Assembly: GCF_963678635.1 (NCBI RefSeq)
Contig: NC_087071.1
Location: 372,001-436,000 of the forward strand
DNA from: Symsagittifera roscoffensis
Lineage: Eukaryota > Xenacoelomorpha > Acoela > Convolutidae
Length of the DNA: 64,000 bases
Reading direction: 5' to 3'
Positions within the stretch are counted from its first letter, which is position 1; each line of letters opens with the position of its first letter. The notes beneath the pieces were generated by a model. It made no database searches and was not told the DNA's origin. It saw nothing but the letters and a program-made list of their open reading frames with translations. Both the position numbers and the translations under genes were made by a program. Positions 26,901-39,209 of the stretch are shown here, in pieces.

Positions 26901-29900
26901 CACGCATAATTATTGGGCACTCTCTTCCGCACTTTCGAACAAAATCAGAAAAAAAACAATTTGAAGACGTAAATGATTACATTAACTTATGGCCAAAATC
27001 AACTAGTTGAATGATTAGAAAAAACCCACGCATAGTTATTGGGCACTTTTTTTCCGCATTTCCGAAAAAAAAAATCAGAAAAAAAAACATTTTAAAGACG
27101 TAAATGATCACATTAAATTTTTGTAAAAAGCGTCCAGTTGAACGAGTGGAAAACCCCACGCGAATTTAATGGGCAGTTTCTTCTGCACTTCTGAACAAAA
27201 TTAGTAAAAACAATTTAAAGACTTAAATGATCACTTTAAAAATTTGTCAGAAGTGTCTAGTTGAATGAAAAGGAAAACCCCACGCATAATTATTGGGCAC
27301 TCTCTTCCGCACTTTCGAACAAAATCAGAAAAAAAAACTATTTGAAGACGTAAATGATTACATTAAATTTTAGCCAAAAGCATCTAGTTGAATGATTAAA
27401 AAAACCCCACGCATACTTATTGGGCACTTTCTTTCCGCACTTCCGAACAAAATCAGAAAAAAAAAACATTTTTAAGACGAAAATGATCACCTCAAATTTT
27501 TTTCAAAAGCGTCTAGTTGAACGAGTGGAAAAACCCAACGCAAAGTTAAAGGGCAGTTCCTGCTGCACTTCTGAACAAAAGCAGTAAAAACAATTTAAAG
27601 GCCCAAATGATTATTTTAAAAATTTGTCAGAAGTGTCTAGTTGAATGAAAAGAAAAATCCCACGCATAATTATGGGGCACTTTTTTCCGCACTTCCGAAC
27701 AAAATCAGAAAAAAAAAACAATTTAAAACGTAAATGACCACATTAAATTTTTGTCAAAAGCGTATAGTTGAACGAGTGGAAAAACCCCACGCGAAGTTAA
27801 TGGGCAGTTCCTTCTGAACTTCTGAACAAAATTAGTAAAAACAATTTAAAGACTTAAATGATCACCTTAAAAATTTGTCAGAAGTGTCTAGTTGAAAGAA
27901 TAGAAAAACCCCACGCATAGTTATTGGGCACTCTCTTCCGCACTTCCCAACAAAATCAGAAAAAAAAACAATTTGAAGACGTAAATGATTACATTAAATT
28001 TTAGCCAAAAGCATCTAGTTGAATGAATAAAAAAAACCCCACGCATACTTATTGAGCACTTTTTTTCCGCACTTCTGAATAGAATCAGAAAAAAAAACAT
28101 TTCAAAGACTTAAATGATCACATTAAATTTGTTTTGTCAAAAACGTCTAGTTGAATGAATGAAAAAACCACACGCAAAGCTAATGGGCAGTTCCTTCTGC
28201 ACTTCTGAACAAAATCAGTAAAAACAATTTAAAGACTTAAATGATCACATTAAAAGTTTGTAAAAGTGTCTAGTTGAATGAATAGAAAAACCTCACGCAT
28301 AGTTATTGGGCACTTTTTTTCCGAACAAAATCAGAAAAAAAAACATTTTAAAGACGTAAATGATCACATTAAATTTTTGTCAAAAGCGTCTAGTCGAACG
28401 AGTCGAAAAATCCCACGCGAAGTTAATGGGCAGTTCCTTCTGCACTTCTGATCAAAATCGGTAAAAACAATTTAAAAACTTAAATGTTCACAATAAAAAT
28501 TTGTCAAAATTGTCTAGTTGAATGATTAGAAAAACCCCACGCATAGTTATTGAGCACTTTTTTCCGCATTTCGAAAAAAAAACAGAAAATAAAACAATTT
28601 AAAAACTTAAATGATCACATTAAAAATTTGACAAAACTGTCTAGTTGAATGATTAGAAAAACCGCATGCATAATTATTGGGCGCTCTCTTCCGCACTTCT
28701 CAACGAAATAAAAAAAAAACAACAGTTTGAAGACGTAACAGATTACATTAAACTTTAGCCCAAAGCATCTAGTTGAATGATTAAAAAAACCCCACGCATA
28801 CTTTCACGGAAATTTTTTCCGCACTTCCGAGCAAAATCAGAAAAAAAAACATTTGAAAGACGTAAATGATCACATTAAATTTTTTTTGTCAAAAGCGTCT
28901 AGTTGAATGAATAGAAAAACCTCACGCAGAAGTGCAGAAGGGCAGTTCCTTCTGCACTTCTGAACAAAATCAGTAAAAACAATTTAAAGACATAAATGAT
29001 CACATTAAAAGTTTGTAAAAGTGACTAGTTGAATGAATAGAAAAACCTCACGCATAGTTATTGGGCACTTTTTTTCCGAACAAAATCAGAAAAAAAAATA
29101 TTTAAAGACGTAAATGATCACATTAAATTTTTGTCAAAAGCGTCTAGTCGAACGAGTCGAAAAACCCCACGCGAAGTTAATGGGCAGTTCCTTCTGCACT
29201 TCTGATCAAAATCGGTAAAAACAATTTAAAAACTTAAATGTTCACAATAAAAATTTGTCAAAATTGTCTAGTTGAATGATTAGAAAAACCCCACGCATAG
29301 TTATTGGGCACTTTTTTCCGCATTTCGAAAAAAAATCAGAAAAAAAAAACATTTTAAAAAATTAAATGATCACATTAAAAATTTGTCAAAACTGTCTAGT
29401 TGAATGATTAGAAAAACCCCACGCATAATTATTGGGCACTCTCTTCCGCACTTCCCAACAAAATAAAAAAAACAACAATTTGAAGACGTAAATGATTACA
29501 TTAAACTTTAGCCCAAAGCATCTCGTTGAATGATTAAAAAAAACCCACGCATACTTATTGGGAACTTTTTTTCCGCACTTCCGAACAAAATCAGAAAAAA
29601 AACATTTGAAAGACGTAAATGATCACATTAAATTTTTTTTGTCAAAAGAGTCTAGTTGAATGAATAGAAAAACCTCACGCAAAGCTAATGGGCAGCTCCT
29701 TCTGAACTTCCGAATATAATCAGTAAAAACAATTTAAAGACTTAAATGATCACATTAAAAATTTGTCAAAAGTGTATAGTTGAATGAATAGAAAAATCCC
29801 ACGCATAGTTATTGGGCAATTTTTTTCCGCACTTCCGAACAAAATCAGAAAAAAAAAACATTTTAAAGACGTAAATGATCATATTGAATTTTTGTCAAAA

Positions 29901-30689
29901 GCATCTAGTTGAACGAGTCAAAAAACCCCACGCGAAGTTAATGGGCAGCTCATTCTTGACTTCTGATCAAAATCAGTAAAAACAATTTAAAGACTTAAAT
30001 GATCACGATAAAAATTTGTCAGAAGTGGCTAGTTGAATGAATAGAAAAACCCCACGCATAGTCATTGGGCCTTTGTTTTCCGCACTTCCGAACAAATTCA
30101 GAAAAAAAAACAATTTGAAGACGTAAATGATTACTTTAAATTTTAGCCAACAGCATCTAGTAGAATGATATAAAAAACCCCACGCAAAATTATTGGGAAC
30201 TTTTTTTCCCCACTTCCGAACCAAAATCAGAAAAAAAAAACATTTGAAAGACGTAAATGATCACCTTAAAACTTTTTTGTCAAAAGCGTCTAGTTGAATG
30301 AATAGAAAAACCTCACGCAAAGCTAATGGGCAGTTCCTTCTGCACTTCTGAACAAAATCAGTAAAAACAATTTAAAGACTTAAATGATCACATTAAAAAT
30401 TTGTCAAAAGTGTCTAGTTGAATGAATAGAAAAACCCCACGCATAGTTATTGGGCTGGGCACTTTTTTTCCGCACATCCGAACAAAATCAGATAAAAAAA
30501 AAATTTTAAAGACGTAAATGATCACATTAAATGTTTGTCAAAAGCGTCTAGTCGAACGAGTCGAAAAACCCCACGCAAAGTCAATGGGCAGTTCCTTCTG
30601 CAATTCTGATCAAAATCAGTAAAAACAATTTAAAAACTTAAAAGATCACACTAAAAATTTGTCAGAAGTGTCTAGTTGAATGATTAGAA

Positions 30690-33000
30690 AAACCTCGCGC
30701 ATAATTATTGGGCACGTTTTTTCCGCACTTCAGAACAAAATCAGAAAAAAAAAACATTTTAAAACGTAAATGATCATATTGAATTTTTGTCAAAAGCATC
30801 TAGTTGAACGAGTCAAAAAACCCCACGCGAAGTTAATGGAAGCTCCTTCTGGACTTCTGATCAAAATCAGTAAAAACAATTTAAAAACTTGATGAATAGA
30901 AAAACCCCACGCATAGTTATTGGGCACTTTTTTTCCGCACTTCCAAACAAAATCAGAAAAAAAAAACATTTCAAAGACGTAAATTATCACATTAAATTTT
31001 TTTTGTCAAAAGCGTCTAGTTGAATGAATAGAAAAACCCCACGCAAAGCTAATGGGCAGCTCCTTCTGCACTTCTGAACAAAATCAGAGAAAACAATTTA
31101 AAGACTTAAGTTATCCTATTAAAAATTTGTCAGAAGTGTCTAGCTGAAGGAAAAAAAACACACGCATAAATATTGGGCACTTTCTTCCGCACTTCCGAAC
31201 AAAATCAGAAAAAAAAACAATTTAAAGACGTGAATGATCACCTTAAATTTTTGTCAAAAGCGTCTAGTTGAACGAAAGGAAAAAACGCACCCGAAGTTAA
31301 TGGGCAGTTCCTTCTGCACTTCTGAACAAGATCAGTAAAAACATTTTAAAAACTTAAATGATCACACTAAAAATTTGTCAGAAGTGTCTAGTTGAATGAT
31401 TAGAAAAACCTCGCGCATAATTATTGGGCACGTTTTTTCCGCACTTCAGAACAAAATCAGAAAAAAAAACATTTTAAAACGTAAATGATCATATTGAAAT
31501 TTTGTCAAAAGCATCTAGTTGAACGAGTCAAAAAAACCCCACGCGAAGTTAATGGGCAGCTCCTTCTGGACTTCTGATCAAAATCAGTAAAAACAATTTA
31601 AAAACTTGATGAATAGAAAAACCCCACGCATAGTTATTGGGCACTTTTTTTAAGCACTTCCAAACAAAATCAGAAAAAAAACATTTCAAAGAGAAAAATT
31701 ATCACATTAAATTTTTTTGTCAAAAGCGTCTAGTTGAATGAATAGAAAAACCCCACGCAAAGCTAATGGGCAGCTCCTTCTGCACTTCTGAACAAAATCA
31801 GAGAAAACAATTTAAAGACTTAAGTTATCCTATTAAAAATTTGTCAGAAGTGTCTAGCTGAAGGAAAAAAAACACACCCATAAATATTGGGCACTTTCTT
31901 CCGCACTTCCGAACAAAATCAGAAAAAAAACAATTTAAAGACGTGAAAGATCACCTTAAATTTTTGTCAAAAGCGTCTAGTTGAACGAAAGGAAAAAACC
32001 CACCCGAAGTTAATGGGCAGTTCCTTCTGCACTTCTGAACAAGATCAGTAAAAACAATTTAAAGACTAAAAAGATCACATTAAAAATTTGTCAGAAGTTT
32101 GTAGTTGAATGAGTAGAAAAATCCCACGCATAATAATTGGGCACTCTCTTCCGCACTTTCAAACAAAATCAGAAAAAAAAACAATTTGAAAACACACGCA
32201 TAAATATTGGGCACTTTCTTCCGCACTTCCGAACAAAATCAGAAAAAAAAAACAATTTAAAGACGTGAATGATCACCTTAAATTTTTGTCAAAAGCGTCT
32301 AGTTGAACGAAAGGAAAAAACCCACCCGAAGTTAATGGGCAGTTCCTTCTGCACTTCTGAACAAGATCAGTAAAAACAATTTAAAGACTAAAATGATCAC
32401 ATTAAAAATTTGTCAGAAGTTTGTAGTTGAATGAATAGAAAAATCCCACGCATAATTATTGGGCGCTCTCTTCCGCACTTTCAAACAAAATCAGAAAAGA
32501 AAACAATTTGAAGACGTAAATTATCACAGTACATTTTTTTGTCAAAAGCGTCTAGTTGAATGAATAGAAAAACCCCACGCAAAGCTAATGGGCAGCTCCT
32601 TCTGCACTTCTGAACAAAATCAGTGAAAACAATTTAAAGACTTAAGTAATCGCATTAAAAATTTGTCAGAAGTGTCTAGCTGAAGGAAAAAACACCTGCA
32701 TAAATATTGGGCACTTTTTTCCGCACTTCCGAACAAAATCAGAAAAAAAAATTTAAAGACGTGAAAGATCACCTTAAATTTTTGTCAAAAGCGTCTAGTT
32801 GAACGAGTGGAAAAACCCCACGCGAAGTCAATGGGCAGTTCCTTCTGCACTTCTGATCAAAATCAGTAAAAACAATTTAAAAACCTAAATGATCACACTA
32901 AAATTTTGTCAGAAGTGTCTAGGTGAATGATTAGAAAAACCTCGCGCATAATTATTGGGCACGTTTTTTCCGCACTTCAGAACAAAATCAGAAAAAAAAA
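30690..33000. repeat. ~716-bp higher-order repeat in satellite 1
   Basis: The variant CCTCGCGCATAATTATTGG followed by CACGTTTTTTCCGCACTTC recurs at about 30693, 31409 and 32940, spacings of 716 and about 1531 bp. The intervening monomers include compressed ones (for example the GATGAATAGAAAAACC join near 30893 and 31609) shared between copies. Confidence 0.7.
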
Positions 33001-34059
33001 CATTTTAAAACGTAAATGATCATATTGAATTTTTGTCAAAAGCATCTAGTTGAACGAGTCAAAAAACCCCACGCGAAGTTAATGGGCAGCTCCTTCTGGA
33101 CTTCTGATCAAAATCGGTAAAAACAATTTAAAAACTTAAATGATCACGATAAAAGTTTGTCAGAAGTGTCTAGTTGAATGAATAGAAAAACCCCACGCAT
33201 AGTTATTGGGCACTTTTTTTCCGCACTTCCAAACAAAGTCAGAAAAAAAAAACATTTCAAAGACGTAAATTCTCACATTAAATTTTTTTTTTGTCAAAAG
33301 CGTCTAGTTGAATGAATAGAAAAACCCCACGCAAAGCTAATGGGCAGCTCCTTCTGCATTTCTGAACAAAATTAGTGAACAAAATTTAAAGACTTAAGTT
33401 ATCACATTAAAAATTTGTCAGAAGTGTCTAGCTGAAGGAAAAAAAAACACACGCATAAATATTGGGCACTTTTTTCCGCACTTCCGAACAATATCAGAAA
33501 AAAAAACAATTTAAAGACGTGAATGATCACCTTAAAATTTTGTCAAAAGCGTCCAGTTGAACGAAAAGAAAAAACCCACCCGAACTTAATAGGCAGTTCC
33601 TTCTGCACTTCTGAACAAGATCAGTAAAAACAATTTAAAGACTTAAATGATCACAATAAAAATTTGTCAGAAGTTTGTAGTTGAATGAATCGAAAAATCC
33701 CACGCATAATTTTTGGGCACTCTCCGCACTTTCAAACAAAATCAGAAAAAAAAAATAATTTGAAGACGTAAATTATTATATTAAGTTTTAGCCAAAAGCA
33801 TCTAGTTGAATGATTAAAAAAAACCCACGCATAGTTATTGGGCACTTTTTCCGCATTTCCGAAAAAAATCAGAAAATGATCACCTTAATTTTTAGTCAAA
33901 AGCGTCTAGTTGAACGAGTGGAAAAACCGAACGCAAAGTTAATGCGCAGTTCCTTCTGCACTTCTGAACAAAATCAGTAAAAACAATTTAAAGACTTAAA
34001 CGATTATAATAAAAACTTGTCAGAAGTGTCTAGTTGAAAGAAAAGAAAAATCCCACGCA

Positions 34060-35940
34060 TAATTATGGGGCACTTTTTCCGCACTTCCAAACAAAACCAG
34101 AAAAAAAAAACATTTTAAAGACGTAAATGATCACTTTAAATTTTTGTCAAAAGCGTGTAGTTAAACGAGTGAAAAACCCCACGCGAAGTTAATGGGCAGT
34201 TCCTTCTGCACTTCTGAACAAAATTAGTAAAAACAATTTAAAGACTTAAATGATCACATTAAAAATTTGTCAGAAGTGTCTAGTTGAATGAATAGGAAAA
34301 CCCCACTTATAATTATTGGGCACTCTCTTCCGCACTTTCGAACAAAATCAGAAGAAAAAAAAATTTGAACTCGTAAATGATTACATTAAGTTTTAGCCAA
34401 AAGCATCTAATTGAATGAATAGAAAAATCCGACGCATAGTTATTGGGCACTTTTTTCCGCACTTCCGAACGAAATCTGAAAAAAAAAACATTTTAAAGAC
34501 GTAAATGATCACAATAAATTGGTATCAAAAGCGTCTAGTTGAACGAGTGGAAAAAACCAACGCAAAGTTAATGGGCAGTTCCTTCTGCACTTCTGAACAA
34601 AATCAGTAAAAACAATTTAAAGACCTAAATGATTATATTAAAAATTTGTCAGAAGTGTCTAGTTGAATAAAAAGAAAAATCCCACGCATAATTATGGGGC
34701 ACTTTTTTCCGCATTCCAAACAAAAGCAGAAAAAAAAACATTTTAAAGACGTAAATGATCACTTTAAATTTTTGTCAAAAGCGTGTAGTTGAACGAGTGA
34801 AAAACCCCACGCGAAGTTAAGGGGCAGTTCCTTCTGCACTTCTGAACAAAATTAGTAAAAACAATTTAAAGACTTAAATGATCACATTAAAAATTTGTCA
34901 GAAGTGTCTAGTTGAATGAATAGGAAAACCCCACTTATAATTATTGGGCACTCTCTTCAGCACTTTCGAACAAAATCAGAAAAAAAACAATTTGAACACG
35001 TAAATGATTACATTAAGTTTTAGCCGTAAGCATCTAATTGAATGATTACAAAAATCCGACGCATAGTTATTGGGCTCTTTTTTCCGCACTTCCGAACGAA
35101 ATCAGAAAAAAAAAATTTAAAGACGTAAATGATCACATTAAATTGGTATCAAAAGCGTCTAGTTGAACGAGTGGAAAAACCCAACGCAAAATTGATGGGC
35201 AGTTCCTTCTGCACTTCTGAACAAAATCAGTAAAAACAATTCAAAGACTTAAATGATTATATTAAAAATTTGTCAGAAGTGTCTAGTTGATTGAAAAGAA
35301 AAATCCCACGCATAATTATGGGGCACTTTTTTCCGCACTTCCAAACAAAAGCAGAAAAAAAAACATTTTAAAGACGTAAATGATCACTTTAAATTTTTGT
35401 CAAAAGCGTGTAGTTGAACGAGTGAAAAACCCCACGCGAAGTTAATGGGCAGTTCCTTCTGCACTTCTGAACAAAATTAGTAAAAACAATTTAAACACTT
35501 AAATGATCACATTAAAATTTTGTCAGAAGTGTCTAGTTGAATGAATAGGAAAACCCCACTTAAAATTATTGGGCACTCTCTTCCGCACTTTCGAACAAAA
35601 TCAGAAAAAAAACAATTTGAAGACGTAAATGATTACATTAAATTTTAGCCAAAAGAATCTAATTGAATGATTAGAAAAACCCGACGAATAGTTATTGGGC
35701 ACTTGTTTCCGCACTTCCAAACGAAATCAGAAAAAAAAACATTTTAAAGACGTAATTGATCACATTAAATTGGTATCAAAAGCGTCTAGTTGATCGAGTG
35801 GAAGAACCCCACGCGAAGTTAATGGGCAGTTACTTCTGCACTTCTGATCAAAATCAGTAAAAACAATTTTAAAGACTCAAATGATCACATTAAAAAACTT
35901 GTCAGAAATGTCTAGTTGAAAGATTTGAAAAACCAACGCA
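34060..35940. repeat. Five-monomer higher-order repeat (~625 bp), right edge
   Basis: The variant AATTATGGGGCACTTTTT recurs at about 34061, 34690 and 35314, spacings of 629 and 624 bp, with the companion variants AAAGCGTGTAGTT and AATTGGTATCAAAAGCG in register. This is a third local higher-order organisation, distinct in sequence from the 619-bp domain. Confidence 0.7.
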
Positions 35941-36276
35941 CTGTTATTGGGCATTTTTTCCGCTTTTCCGAACAAAATCAGAAAACAAAAAAAAAACATT
36001 TTAAAGACGTAAATGATCACCTTAAATTTTTGTCAAAAGCGTATAGTTGAACGAGTGGAAAAACCCCACGCGAATTAATGGGCAGTTCCTTCTGCACTTC
36101 TGAACCAAAATTAGTAAAAACAATTTAAAGACTCAAATGATTACATTAAAAATTTGTCAGAGCTGTCTTGTTGAATGAATAGAAAAACCCCACGCATAAT
36201 GATTGGGCACTTTTTTTCCGTACTTCCGAACAAAATCAGAAAAAAAAACATTTTAAGTAAATGATCACCTTAAATG

Positions 36277-36367
36277 ATGGCCTCTTTATAGACCTCAACA
36301 TCCGCCTACGTAAAGCCGCCATAAATAAATTCCAGTAGAACTTTTACAAGCTAATTGTTGTTTTCAG
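36277..36367 (+). other. Unique sequence with candidate branch point and 3' splice site
   Basis: The satellite ends at about 36276. The following unique sequence contains CTAAT near 36350 and a T-rich stretch ending TTTTCAG at 36361-36367, the form of an animal intron branch point and acceptor. The first codons after the AG open into the DNA polymerase-like fragment. The acceptor assignment is an inference from sequence form and position. Confidence 0.35.
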
Positions 36368-36869
36368 CATTCGATAAGAGAAAGGAGTCTAAGATAAGAA
36401 GAAAGAAGCTGGAGGTTGTGAGGAATGAGAGAGAACTTCCCAAAAAATAGCTCTGAGCACAACAAAGGGCTTTCAAATTATTGACAATCAGTTAGCCACA
36501 ATCAGCTTTTCAGTAACAAAAATGCTGTGGTACAAACCTTTGATGGTTGGCGCGACCACTCTAGACCTTGCCAAGCGTTTCACGTTTCAGTTTCCTTATC
36601 AAAAAATGAGTCCGAATCTGAAGTTGGAACTAAAATACTCCGATACGAATACCTTATATTGTGCCATGAAAACTGACGACGCTTACCGAGACTTAGAGAA
36701 AATTAAAGTTGACTTCGATTTTTGATATTACGATGAGGACCAATTCTTGTTCGGCGAGACCAACAAGAAAATTGTGTTGAAGTTCAACGACGAGAGTGGT
36801 GGGAAGCCGACCAGAGAAATCATCGCCCTAAAACTGAAACTATATTCGGTCATCCTTAATGGTAAGTAA
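36368..36869 (+). pseudogene. Polinton/Maverick-type protein-primed DNA polymerase B fragment (broken)
   Basis: The palm-domain C-terminal part of a family-B DNA polymerase of the Polinton/Maverick type is readable. The longest clean stretch, 36522-36725, contains WYKPLMVGATTLDLAKRF, then YSDTNTLYCAMKTDDAY at the place of the family's YxDTDS catalytic motif. The second metal-binding Asp is Asn here, so it would be catalytically dead. Reading resumes after a TGA at 36723-36725 in the same frame with NKKIVLKFNDESGGK and ALKLKLYS, as expected downstream. Upstream, in the same frame as the ATG, FQIIDNQLATISF is readable, and before that the match moves to another frame across a run of A's near 36447. 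TTTTCAG precedes and GTAAGT (36862-36867) ends the homologous region, so it has the shape of a single exon. Neighbours are satellite and other repeats; no other Polinton gene is seen. Confidence 0.7.
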
Positions 36870-37924
36870 AAACTCCTACCTAAGCCACCCTTCCACCTTT
36901 TTACAGAATAATTTACCAACACCACCGCCACCAACCTCCCTCCCTCCCTTTCTCCCTTAGTTTGTTGCAATTAGCTATGGGCATTTAGGTGATTTAGGCA
37001 ACAGAATACATTGTTGCCTAAACGTTGATGTATCTGAAAACATATTTATTCCCTTTTCCTCTTTTTTGATCATAACTTAGTGTCTTCTGCTCTTTCTTGT
37101 TAATGTGAATGAAGCTTTCTTCGGTATAAACTGAGTTACTGAAGTGAAATGAAACTATCCCCTACCTTGTAGAGAAGAATCATATATTTGGTTCTGTTGA
37201 GAAGGCACTCAAAAATTGAGTGATACAGGAATAAAACGGAGTGCGCAATTAAAACAGGTCCAACGAACCTTCAGGGACATATTATTCAATGGTAAAACAA
37301 TGTGATTGTACAACTATAATATAGTTTCGAAAGGTCGCATCAATTTGACAGTGAAACGAAACAAACTAGCGTTATCACCATTCGACTCAAAACAGAAGCT
37401 GCGAGAAGAAGCTTCTAGTAGCCGAGTCCGTGAACGCCCCCTGTAAATAACCCATTTATTTTATCGGAAGCTTCATAAGAACGACCATCTAAAAAACAGC
37501 GCAAAGAAAGCCAAAACATTAAACATTAAATTCTGAAACATATATTTGAGATGATTTCAACTGCTCGTCCTTTTTATACTTCGAATTAAACTTATTTTGG
37601 TGTTTACCAATATACCAGTAAGAAAATATTCGTATTGGGCTCAATCACTGTTTTAACTTAAATATCTTCAGGCAAATAAAACTACTTGACGCAAACCAAG
37701 TGTTAATTCAAACAAATGTGTGAAATTCAGTTTCAATAACAAATATTTATTAGCTTGGCAATTTTTCGAGGAAAAGAAAAAGAGCCAAAAAAAGATATCC
37801 ACATGATGCTAGGACGTAAGAGAAAAATACATGAAATTAGGACAATTAATTGTAATTGTCGCGGGAAAAGGGACCGCTTTAAAAGAAACTAGAAGGAATT
37901 ATTGTATCGGGTTCCGGTTATTAA
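36870..37924. other. Unique AT-rich non-coding stretch
   Basis: The segment begins with intron-like sequence after the GTAAGT, with pyrimidine-rich acceptor-like stretches ending TTTTTACAG (near 36905) and TCTCCCTTAG (near 36960). The opposing 80-codon frame on the minus strand at 36728-36970 has no motif. The rest is plain AT-rich sequence without an obvious gene, repeat or structured element. Confidence 0.4.
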
Positions 37925-37937
37925 GCTCAGCTTAAAA

Positions 37938-38073
37938 AGATCCTATGGGGAGGGTATTTTACTTTAGGGGTGGGAACTTATGTTCACTTACAAAATCCTA
38001 GGATAGGGGTCCTCCAAAAAATTAGAGACTCTTTCCTAGGATTTTGGTTGACGTAGAACCCCATTAGGATCCG
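37938..38073. repeat. Nested inverted repeats (imperfect cruciform)
   Basis: Inner arms AAAATCCTAGGA (37992-38003) and TCCTAGGATTTT (38034-38045) are perfect 12-bp complements. Outer arms GATCCTATGGGG (about 37940-37951) and CCCCATTAGGATC (38061-38073) pair with one bulge. The segment could be a small degraded inverted-repeat element; no target-site duplication is evident. Confidence 0.5.
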
Positions 38074-38470
38074 GGACACAATACAATACTACTATTATCA
38101 CCGATTGCAATCGCATTTTTGCCAATGCGGGATGGAAAAAAATGTGTTTGAGAAATTACAATATTTTGTTTGTGTAAAGATAATGAAATTGTTTAAGTCG
38201 AGTCGAAATTGTTGAAAGTTGTTTTTATGGTCCAAACAGCTCAAGTTGTGTTTTGTTGTTTTAATATATTGCAAACAAGTGTAAAGTGTATTGATTTTTA
38301 GAACAGTTCCCGCACCGAGCGCCATGGATCGTATTCGATTATTTTGCAATAATGTGGTCAGCACTTATAAATAAACGATTATAATCAATTAAAAACGGAT
38401 TACAATCTTTACATTTTTTATGCCCAAATTACTTCACTCCTGCCAGTTACCACAACTGCCATTCGCACCA

Positions 38471-38515
38471 CCCCCCCCCCCCACCTATAGTTGAACACGT
38501 GGGGGGGGGGGGGGG
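38471..38515. repeat. C12 ... G15 inverted homopolymer pair
   Basis: Twelve C's at 38471-38482 are followed after 18 nt by fifteen G's at 38501-38515. The runs are complementary and could form a very GC-rich hairpin. The G run alone could form G-quadruplexes and the C run an i-motif. It stands alone in otherwise AT-rich DNA. Run lengths in an assembly are uncertain. Confidence 0.85.
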
Positions 38516-38708
38516 TTATTTATTGGTAACCTTTCGAGAGTGGGCTAATGATTGACACCCCGCAGTTTAGCGCCACTGCTTTAATTGGTGGGACGTAAAA
38601 AACTTAAGGGGTTGACGTTGGGACATGGCATTCAGTGAAATGCATATCATACATTTTGCAAATTTCCTGCAAAATTAGCAAAATTTCTGCAAAACTATTC
38701 GAACCTAA

Positions 38709-38953
38709 ATGGATTATAATGGACTCTTGTTTCAAACATAATCGATTATAATGGATTATATTGGCAAAAAAATTCGATTTCAGGTGCAAAAATATTGGAT
38801 TATAATCGATTACAATTGATTATAATGGATTGTAATGGATTTTTTTTTCAAAAATAACCGATTATAATCGCTTTCAAGGTCTGAGTTTTACATCTGTAAT
38901 AGATTATAACGGATGATTTTTGTGGCTGGAATCGATTATACTTGATTAGAACC
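38709..38953. repeat. Cluster of GATTATAATCGATTATAAT-type dyads
   Basis: The words ATAATCGATTATAATGG, GGATTATAATCGATTAC, TGATTATAATGGATTG, CCGATTATAATCG, AGATTATAACGG and TCGATTATACTTG recur within 250 bp. Each is a near-palindromic T(A)ATC-GATTA dyad. Related words appear at 38365-38400, 40205-40240 and 1200-1960. They could be a binding-site array or a slippage product of a palindromic unit. Confidence 0.65.
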
Positions 38954-39209
38954 CATGGGCGCTCGGTGCGGTTTAGCTATCAGCTTTGAACGCTTTGATT
39001 ATTATTATTTCAACCAACAAAACCAAGATTGGATAGAACAACCAGAAAATAACAGCAACTACCACATTCTAACGCTTCATGTTAATGACATGAGCCAGGA
39101 AAGCTCAAACTTAATTATAAACTCCTGTTTCGTCGTCGAAGGCACATACTTTATTTTTGGATCAAGATAAAACCATTAGATAATTAAAATATATTTTCAG
39201 AAAATCATA

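Larger units (their letters stand above)
2930..36276. repeat. Satellite 1: ~125-bp tandem array (~33 kb)
   Basis: Continuous head-to-tail repeats of roughly 120-128 bp (one unit counted at 125 bp near 15700), so about 265 copies. Recurring words in each unit are GTCTAGTTGAA, GAAAAACCCCACGC, TTATTGGGCAC or TTAATGGGCAG, CCGCACTTCCGAAC or CTGCACTTCTGA, AAAATCAG, then GACGTAAATGATCACATT. Two subtypes alternate over much of the array: one with CATAGTTATTGGGCACTT, one with GAAGTTAATGGGCAGTTCC. The left edge (to about 7600) is most divergent and the centre most homogeneous. Unit length is not a multiple of three, so the 60-100-codon frames inside are chance frames. No genes, transposon insertions or other unique sequence interrupt the array. 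Confidence 0.95.
38310..38971. mobile_element. 662-bp MITE-like element with ~18-bp terminal inverted repeats
   Basis: The left end reads CCGCACCGAGCGCCATGG (38310-38327) and the right end is its reverse complement CCATGGGCGCTCGGTGCGG (38953-38971) with one extra base. The interior is AT-rich and full of dyad-symmetric ATAATCGATTATAAT-like words on both sides, plus a C12/G15 pair. It carries no transposase. I cannot find a clear target-site duplication, so the mobile nature is inferred from the terminal repeats and size. Confidence 0.5.

Noticed and set aside
4781-36165. Many 60-105-codon open frames with similar Phe/Lys/Cys-rich peptides across satellite 1
   Set aside because: They are translations of the 125-bp repeat. 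The unit is not a multiple of three, the frames stop and shift between monomers, and no start context or domain is conserved.
2930-36276. Possible CRISPR array
   Set aside because: Repeats are ~125-bp head-to-tail units without unique spacers, and the window is eukaryotic in character.
38955-39170. 71-codon plus-strand frame beginning at the right end of the 662-bp element
   Set aside because: The ATG lies inside the terminal inverted repeat and the peptide has no recognisable domain. It may be a fragment of something older, but I cannot support it as a gene.
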